Translations under genes and position numbers: made by a program
NCBI GenBank assembly: GCA_963750535.1
Contig: CAVVRF010000027.1
Coordinates: forward strand, 62,001 to 126,000
From: JAKFWF01 sp963750535
GTDB taxonomy: Bacteria; Pseudomonadota; Alphaproteobacteria; Rhizobiales; Hyphomicrobiaceae
Length of the DNA: 64,000 nucleotides
Reading direction: 5' to 3'
Notes under the pieces: generated by a model
Database searches by the model: none
The model's input: only the letters and a program-made list of their open reading frames with translations
Told to the model about the DNA's origin: nothing
Part shown: in pieces, positions 24,951 through 35,017 of the stretch
How positions within the stretch are numbered: position 1 is the first letter of the stretch
How the letters are laid out: the number at the start of each line of letters is the position of its first letter

Positions 24951-26863
24951 GCGCGGATGGCGGTAGCATTCTGCGGGACCTCGGGACGGCCTGGCTGCCG
25001 CTGGAGGAAGGTCTGGCCGTGCCCGAGCAGGATTTCCGGTCATATCCGCCAATGCGGCCGCCGTCCGGCGAGCAAGCGCTGTGGGTGCCGCGCGGCGCGT
25101 TGATGTTCGGCGGGCTGCTGCTGACGGTGGCATTCGCCAGCGAGCTCTATGCGGTGCTGTCGTTCGTGCGCTTGACGCCGGTACAGCTGCTGTTCCTGAT
25201 CTTCTCGACCTGCGCCTTCGGCTGGATCGCATTCGGCTCTCTGTCGGCCGCGATCGGCTTCCTGCCGCTGGCGGCGCGTGACCGGCCGCTGCCGATCGAG
25301 TTGGCGCCGCCAACTGCTGCGGTCGCGGCGGCGGGACGCACGGCGCTGCTGTTCCCGGTCTATCACGAGGCGCCGGCACGCATCGCCGCCTGCATCGAGG
25401 CGATCACGGAGGATCTGGCGCGCCTCGATGCCGCCGGACGGTTCGACGTTTTCATCCTCAGCGATAGCCGCGGCGAAGAGGCGGGGGCGGCCGAGGTCGC
25501 GGCCTATGCACAGCTGCGTCAGCGGCTCGAGGGCAGGATCGCGATCTATTATCGGCGGCGGGCGCAGAACACCGCAAAAAAGGCCGGCAACGTCAAGGAC
25601 TGGCTCGAGCGTTTCGGCGGCGCCTACGCCTGCTTCGTCATTCTCGACGCCGACAGCGTGATGTCGGGAGACACTCTCGTCCAGCTTGCCGCCACGATGG
25701 CCGAGCGCCCGCGCGTGGCGCTGATCCAGACCGTGCCCCGGCTCGCCGGCGGCCGCACCTTGTTCCAGAAGCTGCAGCAATTCGCGGCCGGCGCATACGG
25801 TCCCGCGGTGTCGATGGGCCTCGCGGTCTGGCATCGCCACCAGGGCAACTACTGGGGCCACAACGCGATAATCCGCACCGAGGCATTCGCGCACGCCGCC
25901 GGATTGCCGGAGCTGCCCGGCCCGCCGCCATTCGGCGGCAACATTCTCAGCCACGATTTTGTCGAGGCAGCTCTGCTGCAGCGCGCCGGCTGGCAGGTCC
26001 ACATGACGCCGACGCTCGACGGCTCCTACGAGGGTGCGCCGCCCGGCCTCAGCGAGCTCGCCGGTCGCGACCGGCGCTGGGCCCAGGGCAACCTGCAGCA
26101 CCTGGCGGTCGTGACCAAGCCTGGCCTCACGCCGATGGGGCGCGTTCACCTCGGCATGGGCATCTGTGCCTATCTGGTGTCGGCGATCTGGGCGATATCG
26201 CTGGTGATCGGCCTCCTGCTTGCCCTGCAGGGCCAGCAGCTGGTGCCGAGCTACTTCCAGGATTCGAAGACGCTGATCCCGATCTGGCCGGTGATCGATC
26301 CCGGAGCGGCGTTGCGGCTGTTCATCGCGACGATGGTCGTGGTGCTGCTGCCGAAGGCGCTGGGCCTTATCATCGAGATCGATCGCGCAATGCGTGCCGC
26401 CGATCCCGTCGGCGTGCTGCGGGCGGTTGGCGGCGTTGCCACCGAGACATTGCTGTCGATGCTGCTCGCGCCGATCCTGATGGTGATGCAGGCGTCGGCG
26501 GTGGCGCAGATCCTGGTCGGGCGTGACGCCGGCTGGAAGCAGCAACGCCGCGAGGATGCGGCGCCGAGCCTGCTGGAGGCGGTCGACTTCCACCGCTGGC
26601 ACATGGCGCTTGGCGTCGCGGTGACGGCGATCTGCTATGCGGTCGCCTACAGCCTGATCGCCTGGACTGCCCCGATCCTGCTCGGACTGCTGCTGTCGGC
26701 GGTGCTGAACTGGATGACTGGCCGGCCGGCCGGGCCAATCACCAGCTGGCTGCTGGCGACGCCCGAGGACCGCAATCCGCCTGCCATCCTGCGCCGTGTA
26801 GAGGTGCTCTCCCTGGAGTGGAAGGCGCGACTCGAAACGGGGACACCGGGCGATCAGCGCTGA
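24947..26863 (+). CDS. opgH: glucan glucosyltransferase OpgH
   Basis: A 638-residue inner-membrane family-2 glycosyltransferase that builds and exports the beta-glucan backbone of osmoregulated periplasmic glucans from UDP-glucose. Two N-terminal helices (residues 50-105) are followed by the GT2 domain: LLFPVYHEAPARI, FILSDSRGEEAG, FVILDADSVMSGDTL (the DxD site), GHNAIIRTEAF, ILSHDFVEAALLQRAGW and the QxxRW-type GRDRRWAQGNLQH. Several C-terminal helices follow. It is somewhat shorter than E. coli OpgH (about 850 residues) because the N-terminal cytoplasmic extension is reduced. Translationally coupled to opgD. Confidence 0.94.
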   Translation: MSADGGSILRDLGTAWLPLEEGLAVPEQDFRSYPPMRPPSGEQALWVPRGALMFGGLLLTVAFASELYAVLSFVRLTPVQLLFLIFSTCAFGWIAFGSLSAAIGFLPLAARDRPLPIELAPPTAAVAAAGRTALLFPVYHEAPARIAACIEAITEDLARLDAAGRFDVFILSDSRGEEAGAAEVAAYAQLRQRLEGRIAIYYRRRAQNTAKKAGNVKDWLERFGGAYACFVILDADSVMSGDTLVQLAATMAERPRVALIQTVPRLAGGRTLFQKLQQFAAGAYGPAVSMGLAVWHRHQGNYWGHNAIIRTEAFAHAAGLPELPGPPPFGGNILSHDFVEAALLQRAGWQVHMTPTLDGSYEGAPPGLSELAGRDRRWAQGNLQHLAVVTKPGLTPMGRVHLGMGICAYLVSAIWAISLVIGLLLALQGQQLVPSYFQDSKTLIPIWPVIDPGAALRLFIATMVVVLLPKALGLIIEIDRAMRAADPVGVLRAVGGVATETLLSMLLAPILMVMQASAVAQILVGRDAGWKQQRREDAAPSLLEAVDFHRWHMALGVAVTAICYAVAYSLIAWTAPILLGLLLSAVLNWMTGRPAGPITSWLLATPEDRNPPAILRRVEVLSLEWKARLETGTPGDQR

Positions 26864-27879
26864 TCACCGCCGTCGGGGCGTGGCGCGGTCGTCTTGCGAA
26901 ACAGCTCGGCGACGAAATCGCGTGCGCGTATCGGCGCCACCTCGATGAACGGCAGCGGCCGCGTGACCTCGATCGCCGCCGCTCCGAGGCGGGCGGTCAA
27001 GGCGCCGTTGAAGGCGCCTTCGCCGAGCCGGCGCGACAGGCGGCGCAGCACGTCCTGGCCGACGAACTGGCCGAGCAGGTCGTCGGTCAGGGCGACGCCG
27101 CCGGTGGCGATCAGGTGACCGACGACGAGGCGGGCGAGCCGCAACGCTCCGACCGCGCCGGGACGTCCGCCATAGAGCGCGGCAAGGCCGCGCATCATCC
27201 GGAGTGATTCGACCGCGACGAACCCGACCGCGACCAATGCCATGGGCGAGATCGCGGTCACTGTCGCGACGCGCTTCGCGGACTGCAGCACCAGCCGTCG
27301 CGCCTGGATGTCGAGCGGCGCCATCAGATCGCGATCGGCGAGCGCCAGCAGGCTGCCGGGATCGTGCACGTCGCGCTGATGCTCGCGATACCGTGCCAAT
27401 GGCCAGGCGAGCTCGGCGCGGTGGGAAAGCAGCTCGGTCAGGCGACGGGCGACCGCTGCCTCGGCCTTGACATCGCCGCCGGCCAAGGCGCGGTCGGCAT
27501 CGCGGCGCAGTCCGGCGAGGCGACGCAGGCGGAATAGGCCGGCGATCTCGCGTGCCAGGATCACCAGCGCCGCGAGCACGCCGAGGCCAAGCAGGCTGGC
27601 GGCAAGCCAGCCGATCCAGTCGTCGCGCTGCAGGGCAACCGAGACGAAGCGGGCGAAGGAAACGCTGGCGGCAAGCGCGGCAAGACCAAAGAACGCCGAC
27701 ACCAGCAGCGTGCCCCAGGCGAAGCCGCCGCGCCGGGCCGAGCTTGACGGCCGGTCCATGTGGGCTGGCGCGGTCGCGGCCGGTGCGGCGGCAGCCTCGG
27801 TCTCGACGGCGGGCGGCACGATCGCGGGATCGTCGGGGGCAAACACGCGCGGCTTGCGCGCTGACGGCTCGACGCTCAT
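26854..27879 (-). CDS. ycjF: YcjF-family membrane protein (DUF697)
   Basis: A 341-residue inner-membrane protein. Two membrane helices lie near residues 55-115 (AWGTLLVSAFFGLAALAAS, LAASLLGLGVLAALVILARE). The C-terminal DUF697 domain includes VGFVAVESLRMMRGLAALYG, GGVALTDDLLGQFVGQDVLR and ARLGAAAIEVTRPLPFIE. The first 45 residues are Pro/Ala-rich and cytoplasmic. It overlaps the upstream ycjX by four bases (ATGA). The pair is commonly linked to the phage-shock response in Gammaproteobacteria, but no pspA is seen here. The end overlaps the opgH 3' end by ten bases, convergently. Confidence 0.9.
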   Translation of the reverse strand: MSVEPSARKPRVFAPDDPAIVPPAVETEAAAAPAATAPAHMDRPSSSARRGGFAWGTLLVSAFFGLAALAASVSFARFVSVALQRDDWIGWLAASLLGLGVLAALVILAREIAGLFRLRRLAGLRRDADRALAGGDVKAEAAVARRLTELLSHRAELAWPLARYREHQRDVHDPGSLLALADRDLMAPLDIQARRLVLQSAKRVATVTAISPMALVAVGFVAVESLRMMRGLAALYGGRPGAVGALRLARLVVGHLIATGGVALTDDLLGQFVGQDVLRRLSRRLGEGAFNGALTARLGAAAIEVTRPLPFIEVAPIRARDFVAELFRKTTAPRPDGGDQR

Positions 27880-29348
27880 GACAGGCGGTCTCCGATCAGG
27901 AAATCGAGCGCACGGTCGAGCCGGATGTGCGGCCAGTCCGCGGCCTCGATCCGCGAGTTGCCGGCGGCGACGCGGGGCGGGCGGAACCGGACGATGCGGA
28001 CGTCACCGCTGCGCCCGGCGGCAAGAGTGGCCGCCGGATCGGCCGGAAGGTCGCCTGGGAAGATGACCGCTTCGCGCCGGCCGTCAAACACCAAGCTGTC
28101 GATCCGCTCGCCGGGCAGCGGCACACCGGCGATGCACGGCAGCACCTCGCCACCCTGCCGGGCCTCCGCCTCGCGCGTGGCACGCAGCGCTGCCAGCGCC
28201 AGCACCTTTACCTCGGCGCCGGCAAATCGTGCCCGTTCCATCGCCCGGTCGGTCATCATCGAAAGCGCCGCCTCCAGGCGGTCGTGGCTCGATCGCGGGA
28301 GGTGGTCGGCCTTGGTCGCCGCGAACAGGATGCGGTCGATGCGCGGCATCAGGATGCGCGAGCCCCAGGTATTCACGCCCGGCCGGAACGCCTGGAAGGC
28401 GCGGGTCAGCGCCGCCGTCAGGTCCTCGACCGCCGCCGCGCCGGCATCGATCGCCGCCAGCGCGTCGACCAGCACGATCTGCCGGTCGAGACGGCCGAAG
28501 TGGCGCGTGAAGAACGGCCGCACCACCTCGCGCTTGTAGCTCTCGAACCGCCTCTGCATCATCGCCGCCAGGCTGTCGCGGCGGATGTCCGCGCCGGCCG
28601 GCAGATCGAGCGGCACGAACGTCAGCAGCGGCGAGCCCTCGAGCTCGCCCGGCAGCAGGAAGCGGCCGGGACCGAGCGTCGCCACGCCCGAGCCGGCCCG
28701 GGCGGTCTGCAGATAGTTGGTGAAGCTTGCTGCCGCAGCGCGCGCGATCGCCTCGTCGGCGCGGGAGGCGGGATCGAGGCCCGCGAGATGCGACAGCCAT
28801 GCTGCCGCCGCTCGGCCGCGCTGGGGCTGGCGGGCGGCGGCAAGCGCATCGGCCGACCACGCCGCATAGTCGAGGTCGAGCATGCCGAGATCGAGCAGCC
28901 ACTCGCCGGGATAGTCGACGATGTCGACATGCAACTTGCTGCCGCCGAGGACCCGGCCCATCAGCTTGCGCAGGCCATGGTCCGGCTGGAACTCGATCGT
29001 GACGCGCAGCTGCGAGATCCGCGAGGTGCTCTGCGGCCAGCTCGGCGGATCGCCGGCGAGCGCCGCCAGATGGCTCTCGATGTCGAACCGGGGGACCGCG
29101 TCGTCGGGCTGCGGCTCGAGATAGGCACGCGAGATGCGGCCGTCGGCCATCGGCCGGAAGAACGGCAGCCGCCCACCCTCGATCAGATTGCGCACCAGCG
29201 CGGCGATGAAGACCGTCTTCCCGGCCCGCGACAGGCCGGTGACGCCGAGCCGGAGCGAAGGCGTGTTGATCTGCGACAGGTAGGCGCCCGCGTTGCGCAG
29301 CGCCTCGATGCCAGTGCTGGCGAAGCTCGTCGATTTGCTCTCGGACAA
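27876..29348 (-). CDS. ycjX: YcjX-family P-loop protein (DUF463)
   Basis: A 490-residue cytoplasmic nucleotide-binding protein. The P-loop is in VTGLSRAGKTVFIAALVRNL near residue 37. DIVDYPGEWLLDLGML is the Walker-B-like segment, and RILMPRIDRILFAATKADHL near residue 315 resembles the NKxD base-specificity element of GTPases. Length and motif order match YcjX/DUF463 proteins, for which GTPase activity has been shown in one homologue as I recall. It is translationally coupled to ycjF; its cellular role is unclear. Confidence 0.9.
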   Translation of the reverse strand: MSESKSTSFASTGIEALRNAGAYLSQINTPSLRLGVTGLSRAGKTVFIAALVRNLIEGGRLPFFRPMADGRISRAYLEPQPDDAVPRFDIESHLAALAGDPPSWPQSTSRISQLRVTIEFQPDHGLRKLMGRVLGGSKLHVDIVDYPGEWLLDLGMLDLDYAAWSADALAAARQPQRGRAAAAWLSHLAGLDPASRADEAIARAAAASFTNYLQTARAGSGVATLGPGRFLLPGELEGSPLLTFVPLDLPAGADIRRDSLAAMMQRRFESYKREVVRPFFTRHFGRLDRQIVLVDALAAIDAGAAAVEDLTAALTRAFQAFRPGVNTWGSRILMPRIDRILFAATKADHLPRSSHDRLEAALSMMTDRAMERARFAGAEVKVLALAALRATREAEARQGGEVLPCIAGVPLPGERIDSLVFDGRREAVIFPGDLPADPAATLAAGRSGDVRIVRFRPPRVAAGNSRIEAADWPHIRLDRALDFLIGDRLS

Positions 29349-29594
29349 CGGGCGGGCCTCGATGGCGGCTGGATCGTCGGGTGATGCGCGACTAAGTGGC
29401 CTGTAGCGGACGCCGACACAAGAGGCGCAGGGGCCGCGGGCGCATGCGGCGATCGCCCCCTTTTACGTTTCATTCAGCGAATTCAGCAGCCAATCCGACC
29501 TCAGGGTCACTGCCTTTGGCAGGCGACCCGGCAGGCCCGGCGCCGCGCGAGTGGCGCTTCCGGTCCTGAGGCGGGGGAAGGCGGGTAGGTTCGC

Positions 29595-31080
29595 ATGTTG
29601 CAGTTGTTCGGGCGAGGTAGTGATGCTGGTCGGCAGGCTGGCAGGAGAGCCGCCGTGTCGGTCGGCGCCATGCTCGCGATCGCGGTATCGCTTGCAATGC
29701 CGCCGGTGGCGGTTGCCGAGAGCCTCAGGCAGGCGCTCGAGAGCACCTACAAGGTCAATCCGAAGATCGATGCCGAGCGGGCGCGACTGCGCGCAACCGA
29801 CGAGGAGGTGCCAAAGGCGCGCTCCGGCTGGCTGCCGTCGGTCTACGGTACCGCCGACCTCGGTGGACAGCGCTCGACGACGAAGCCCTCGACCAGCGTC
29901 AGCGGTGATACCAACCCGGCCGGCTACGGCTTCAGCGTGTCGCAGCAGGTCTTCAACGGCTTTCGCACCGTCAACACCGTGGCCGAGGCCGAGGCCGTGG
30001 TCCGCGCCGGTCGCGAGAACCTGCGACAGGTCGAGAGCACCACCTTGCTCGAGGCGGTCACCGCCTATGTCGACGTGGTCCGCGATCAGTCGCTGGTGCG
30101 GCTGCGCGAGAACAACGTCGCGGTGTTGACCACCGAGCTCCATGCCGCCGAGACCCGGCGGACCGTCCGCGAGGTCACGCGCACCGACGTCGCGCAGGCG
30201 CGGGCCCGGCGTGCCAAGGCGGTCTCGGCATTCGATGCGGCAAAGTCGAACCTGAAGACCAGCCGCGCCATCTACGAGCGCATCATCGGCCATGCTCCGA
30301 GCAACCTGATCGACCCCGCGAACCGGCCGCCGCGATTGCCGAGAGACGCTGGACGAGGCGGTGCGCGTGGCCGAGCGCGAAAGCCCGAACGTGGTCGCGA
30401 CCCTGTACCGGGAGCAGGCGTCGCGGCATGCCGTCGACAAGATCTGGGGCGAGCTGCTGCCCGACGTGCGGCTCGAAGCGAGCTACCAGCGGCGCAATGA
30501 GGTGACATCTGCGATCGGCGAGCAGGAGTCCGCGAGCATCAGCGGCCGCATCAGCATGCCCCTCTATCAGGGAGGCGAGACGCAGGCCCGCGTGCGGCAG
30601 GCCAAGCACACCCACGTTTCCCGGCTGCAGGAGATCGAGCAGGCGCGCGCCGAGACCCAGTCGATCGTAATCACCGCCTGGTCGCGACTGGCGGCGGCAC
30701 GCGCCCAGATCACGTCCGATACCGTGCAGGTCGAGGCCAATCGGATCGCGCTCGAGGGCGTGCGCGAGGAGGAGAGGGTCGGCCAGCGGACACTGCTCGA
30801 CGTGCTCAACGCGGAGCAGGAGCTGCTGGACGCCCAGGTGCAGCTGGTGATCACACGGCGCGAGCTGGTGGTCGCCGCCTACACGGTGCTGTCGAGCATC
30901 GGCCGGCTGAGCGCCGAACGGCTGGCGTTGAGCGATGAGATCTACGACCCCGAGGCCCACTACGACGAGGTCCGCCGCAAGTGGTATGGGCTGTCGATCA
31001 CCCATGCCGACGGCAGGCGCGAAACCGTCACCACTCCAGGCGCCGGGACCGGCCGCGGCGCCGTCGAGGACGCCGATTAG
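29595..31080 (+). CDS. tolC: TolC-family outer-membrane efflux protein, copy 1, frameshifted as given
   Basis: About 494 residues when joined. The N-terminal signal peptide is followed by ESLRQALESTYKVNPKIDAE, the first TolC repeat, GYGFSVSQQVFNGFRTVNTV (barrel) and VRDQSLVRLRENNVAVLTTE. The second repeat resumes in another frame: EASYQRRNE, PLYQGGETQARVRQAKHTHV and VGQRTLLDVLNAEQELLDAQ. One extra base at about 30315-30342 breaks the frame; reading from GAG at 30343 restores ETLDEAVRVAERES. It is a trimeric channel-tunnel for type I secretion or drug efflux. No membrane fusion protein or pump gene is adjacent. A close paralogue starts at 35018. Confidence 0.87.
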
Positions 31081-31089
31081 CCGCGCGCT

Positions 31090-33354
31090 TCACTTCAGCT
31101 TGGACAGGAAGGGGCCGAGGATGTCCGAGGTGTCATCCGTCCACGGCTTCACCGTCGTTGCCTCGAACTCCTTCGCCTCCGCCGTCGCGCGAAATACCTC
31201 GAGCGCCTGCGGGGACTTGGAAAAGACCGCGACGGTCGAGGTCGAGGCGGCATAGGAGCCGTCGGCATTGTCATCCGACATCAGCAAGCCGTCGATCCCC
31301 GGCACCAGCGGCAGCGTGGCGCTCAGCACGCTGTCGAGATCGAGATAGCGATTGGAGATGTGCAACAGCACGATGCCGGTGGGCGTCAGCTTGCGCGCGT
31401 ACATCCGCAGCGCTTCCGCGGTCATCAGGTGCACCGGCACGGCGTCGGATGAAAAGGCATCGACGATGATCAGGTCGAAGCTGCCGTCCGGCTGCTTGGC
31501 CATCGTCAGCCGCGCGTCGCCGATCACGATGTCCGGGTTTGGCTGGCAGTAGTGCAGGAAGGAGAAGTTCTCCGGGTTGCTGGCGATGCCGACGATCACC
31601 GGGTCGATCTCGAAGAAGCGCCAGGATTCCCCCTCCTTGGCGTAGCAGGCGAGCGAGCCGGTGCCGAGCCCGATCACGCCATAACGGCCCTTGGCGCCTC
31701 GTGCTTCCAGCGCCGCGCGGACGAATTCGATCGATTGCGCCATCGGGCTCTGCGGATAGTAGTAGGTGGCTGGCGTGGTATCGACCACGATGCTGCCTTC
31801 CGCGTCGCGCACGCGCTGCGCACCGTGCAGCGTGGTGCCGTGCTTCAGGATGTTGAACTCGCTGTCGTACGACCCGGAGACGCGGTAGACGCCGAAGAAG
31901 CTGCGCTGCGCCTCGCCCTGGCGGACGCTCGATGGCAGCATCACCACCGCCGTGCCCATCAGCAGTCCGACCACCAATTGCCGCGGCGGGTGGCGCCAGA
32001 AGAACGGCAGCGCGGCGGCAAAGGCAGCCGTTAGAACCGCGGCCTGTCCCCAGCGATCGAGGGTGGCGTGGATTTCGGTGAGGATGCGGACGAAACCCGA
32101 GGCCTCGGTATCGGTCGGCAGGCGGATGATCGCCCATGGTATCCAGTAGAGCGCAAGGATGCCTGCCGCCACGATGAGCCACAGCCGCCGCCACTCGCCA
32201 GCCCGCCCCCTGATATCGAGCGCGCCGGGACGGCACGCCATGCCCAGCGCCAGCAGGATCGGATATTCGAAAACCTCGGAAAAGATCTGTGGTGCGATGA
32301 GACCGGCGAATAGGCCGCCGAGACCGCCGCCAACCGACATCCACAAATAGAATTCGGTCAGGTAGCGGGCGGCGGGGCGCTGGTCGTATAGCGTGCGATG
32401 GGCGACCATCGCCGTGGTGAAGAACGCCGCCAGGCCGGCAAACGCCGACAGGAACCAGCCCTCGTGCCGCGTCTGAGACAGCTGCAGCAGGGCGAATACC
32501 ACCGCCGCCAGCTGCAGCAGCAGGAGCAGCCGCGGCGGCACCAGCGCGCGGTCGCGAAACACCAGGACAAAGGTCAGTAGATAGAGCGACAGCGGGATCA
32601 CCCAGATCAGCGGCGCCGACGCGACGTCGGTCGCGACATGGGTGGTGAAGGCAGTGAGCAGCGCCGAGGGTACCAGCGCCAGTCCGACCCACTTCGCCCG
32701 CTGGATCGCGGTCGGACGGTGGTCGATGGCGGTCGGACCGGCGTCATGCGCGGCAATTCGGGCACGAAGCGTCAGCAGGCCCGAGTACCAGGCACAGGCG
32801 GCAATCGCTGCCTGCAATCCGATAAATCCGCCGGTCCACCAAGCTGCCAGCGATCGCAAGCCGAGCAGCGGCTCGAGCAGGAACGGATAGCCCAGCAGCG
32901 CGATCAGACTGCCGAGGTTCGAAGCGGCATACAGGAAATAAGGATTGCTGGAGTCGCGATGGCCGATGCCGGCGAACCAGGCCTGCAGCAGCGGTGCGTT
33001 TGCCGCGACCGCCGCGAACGGCAGACCGACGCCGACCGCAAACAGGCCGAGCTGCCACAGATAGGGATCGCCCGCCGGCGGATCGCCCCAGGATGGTGGC
33101 AATCCGATCGGCAACGCCAGCAGAGCCAGCAGCCCGAAGCCAAGATGGACGACGGCGGCACGGCCCGGCAGCCAGCGGATCAGCACGTGCGCATAGCAGT
33201 AGCCAGCCAGCAGCGCCGCCTGGAAGAAGCACATCGCCACCGCCCATACCGACGGCGACCCGCCGAGCACCGGTAGCACCATCTTGGCGAACATCGGCTG
33301 GATCGAGAAAAGCAGCAGCGCCGAAAGGAAAGTGGTGGCGGTGAAGAGGATCAC
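31090..33354 (-). CDS. fused multi-helix membrane / spermidine-synthase-like protein
   Basis: A 754-residue protein. The N-terminal two thirds has about twelve membrane helices, starting MILFTATTFLSALLLFSIQP with PMFAKMVLPVLGGSPSVWAV. The C-terminal third is a spermidine-synthase-like methyltransferase fold: YGVIGLGTGSLACYAKEGES (SAM-type glycine loop), WRFFEIDPVIVGIA, DARLTMA, LIIVDAFSSDAVPVHLMT. Proteins of this fused type are widespread, but genuine aminopropyltransferase activity is doubtful and the transported or modified substrate is unknown. It is convergent with copy 1 of tolC, nine bases away. Confidence 0.85.
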   Translation of the reverse strand: MILFTATTFLSALLLFSIQPMFAKMVLPVLGGSPSVWAVAMCFFQAALLAGYCYAHVLIRWLPGRAAVVHLGFGLLALLALPIGLPPSWGDPPAGDPYLWQLGLFAVGVGLPFAAVAANAPLLQAWFAGIGHRDSSNPYFLYAASNLGSLIALLGYPFLLEPLLGLRSLAAWWTGGFIGLQAAIAACAWYSGLLTLRARIAAHDAGPTAIDHRPTAIQRAKWVGLALVPSALLTAFTTHVATDVASAPLIWVIPLSLYLLTFVLVFRDRALVPPRLLLLLQLAAVVFALLQLSQTRHEGWFLSAFAGLAAFFTTAMVAHRTLYDQRPAARYLTEFYLWMSVGGGLGGLFAGLIAPQIFSEVFEYPILLALGMACRPGALDIRGRAGEWRRLWLIVAAGILALYWIPWAIIRLPTDTEASGFVRILTEIHATLDRWGQAAVLTAAFAAALPFFWRHPPRQLVVGLLMGTAVVMLPSSVRQGEAQRSFFGVYRVSGSYDSEFNILKHGTTLHGAQRVRDAEGSIVVDTTPATYYYPQSPMAQSIEFVRAALEARGAKGRYGVIGLGTGSLACYAKEGESWRFFEIDPVIVGIASNPENFSFLHYCQPNPDIVIGDARLTMAKQPDGSFDLIIVDAFSSDAVPVHLMTAEALRMYARKLTPTGIVLLHISNRYLDLDSVLSATLPLVPGIDGLLMSDDNADGSYAASTSTVAVFSKSPQALEVFRATAEAKEFEATTVKPWTDDTSDILGPFLSKLK

Positions 33355-33455
33355 CGGGCCGGCACCTCCAGTTCGGCGCCGCGATCTTATCGGAGGGGGC
33401 TGGATCAGCGAGTTGCGCCGGCGGGCTGCTGGTCGTCATGCGGCTGCTGCGGTCT

Positions 33456-34160
33456 TCAAACGTCGACCGGCACGCCAACCGGCGGCACCACGACGTTATG
33501 GCCGCTCATCTCGGCAACGAACTTCGAGGCATCGGGGTCGAGCAATCCCGGGAAGGTACCGTAATGGCATGGCAGGATGCTCTTGAAGTGGAAGAAGCGC
33601 TTGCAGGCGAAGGCGGCGGAGGCCGCGCCCATCGTGAAGCGATCGCCGATCGGCACGATGCCGATCGTCGGCTGGTAGAGCTCGTTGATCAGTCCCATGC
33701 CGGCGAATACCTCGGTGTCGCCCATGTGGTAGAGGACCTTGCCTTTGTCGGCGGCGGCCGCCGGGCGCAACACGATCCCGCACGGATTGCCGAGATAGGT
33801 GCCGCCGGACGAGGAGGAGTGCAGGGCCTGGGTCAGCGACAGCGTGAAATCGGCCACGGCGACACTGCCGCCGGTGTTCATCGGCTGCACCGCGATGTCG
33901 GACTTGCCCTTCACATGCAGCGCCAACTCATAGGCGGCGAACACGGGCGCGCGGCGCTTCTGGCAGATCTCGGCCGCGTCGCCGACGTGATCGTCGTGGC
34001 CGTGGGTCAGCGCGACGTGCGTTACCCCCGCCGTCGCCGCGTCCCAGGCGATCTTCGCCGCCTCGAACGTCGGATTGCCCTTGAGGAATGGATCGATCAG
34101 CACCACGGCCGCGCCAGTCTCGATCCTGAAGCACGAATGTCCGAACCAGGTGATGCGCAT
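33456..34160 (-). CDS. UPF0173-type metallo-beta-lactamase-fold hydrolase
   Basis: A 234-residue cytoplasmic metal-dependent hydrolase of the UlaG-like/UPF0173 group. Metal ligands: GHSCFRIE near the start, the THGHDDHVGD motif, and later YHMGDTEVF and ILPCHYGTFP. GGAGGCGAC directly precedes the ATG at 34160, which fixes the start; an earlier in-frame start gives an unconserved tail. Physiological substrates of the family are mostly unknown. The divergent ruvX begins 96 bases away, so the two share a promoter region. Confidence 0.9.
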   Translation of the reverse strand: MRITWFGHSCFRIETGAAVVLIDPFLKGNPTFEAAKIAWDAATAGVTHVALTHGHDDHVGDAAEICQKRRAPVFAAYELALHVKGKSDIAVQPMNTGGSVAVADFTLSLTQALHSSSSGGTYLGNPCGIVLRPAAAADKGKVLYHMGDTEVFAGMGLINELYQPTIGIVPIGDRFTMGAASAAFACKRFFHFKSILPCHYGTFPGLLDPDASKFVAEMSGHNVVVPPVGVPVDV

Positions 34161-34256
34161 GTCGCCTCCGAGCGTACCGGGCGCCGCCGGCGAAAACAAA
34201 TGCATAGCGCCTTTCTTATATTGCCCGCGTACCGGGCTCACCAGTTATAACGACAC

Positions 34257-34766
34257 ATGGCACAAACACAGCAGGCGCATCCGGGTTCCACCTATGGCGA
34301 AGTCGCGGCGTTCGCCGCCAGGCTTGCCAATGGTGCGCGATTGATCGGCATCGATCTCGGCACCAAGACGATCGGTCTTGCCTTGTCCGACGTGACGCGG
34401 ACGATCGCGACGCCGCTCGAGACCATAAGGCGCGTGAAGTTCACCCCGGATGCCGAGCGGCTGCTTCAAATAGCTGCGGAGCACCGCGCCGCCGGGCTGG
34501 TGCTCGGACTGCCGGGCAACCTCGATGGCAGCGAAGGGCCGCGGGCGCAGGCGACGCGTGCCTTTGCCCGCAATCTCAATCGGATGTCGCCGTTGCCGAT
34601 CCTGCTTTGGGACGAGCGGCTGTCCACCGCCGAGGCCGAGCGCGTGCTGATCGCGGCGGATGCAAGCAGGCGCCGGCGCGCCGAGGTGATCGACAAGATG
34701 GCGGCGTGCATCATCCTGCAGGGCGCGCTCGACCGGATGCGCCACGGGAACTCGGCTGGAAGCTAA
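34257..34766 (+). CDS. ruvX: Holliday junction resolvase-like RuvX/YqgF
   Basis: A 169-residue RNase-H-fold nuclease homologue. LIGIDLGTKTIGLALSD carries the first catalytic aspartate, LVLGLPGNLDGSEGPRA the conserved middle loop, and LLWDERLSTAEAERVLI the acidic C-terminal motif. E. coli YqgF is essential and has been linked to 16S rRNA 5' processing as well as to Holliday junctions. An extension of about 25 residues precedes the catalytic domain, as in other alphaproteobacterial members. Confidence 0.93.
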   Translation: MAQTQQAHPGSTYGEVAAFAARLANGARLIGIDLGTKTIGLALSDVTRTIATPLETIRRVKFTPDAERLLQIAAEHRAAGLVLGLPGNLDGSEGPRAQATRAFARNLNRMSPLPILLWDERLSTAEAERVLIAADASRRRRAEVIDKMAACIILQGALDRMRHGNSAGS

Positions 34767-35017
34767 ACCCTCAATTTCACGTGATATTTTGGGTGTGTGC
34801 TGCGCGCCACAGTCGGCGACAATGGCGCGGTGTGCGTAGCTATTTCGCTTCGCGCCGGCGGCCGACGAAGCTATTGATTTGTGAACAACAAGCGATTCTC
34901 GCGTCTGCCGGCCAGGAGAATCAATCTAAACGTTGAGAGTAAGTGCTGAGGGTGGTTACGGCCCTGGGGTGGCTGCTGTTTGCTGCAAGACTGCCAGGTC
35001 CGATAGCTGGAGAAGCA

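Noticed and set aside
27927..29384. 485-residue plus-strand open frame opposite ycjX
   Set aside because: The minus strand carries a clear P-loop protein; the plus-strand translation is Arg-rich and featureless.
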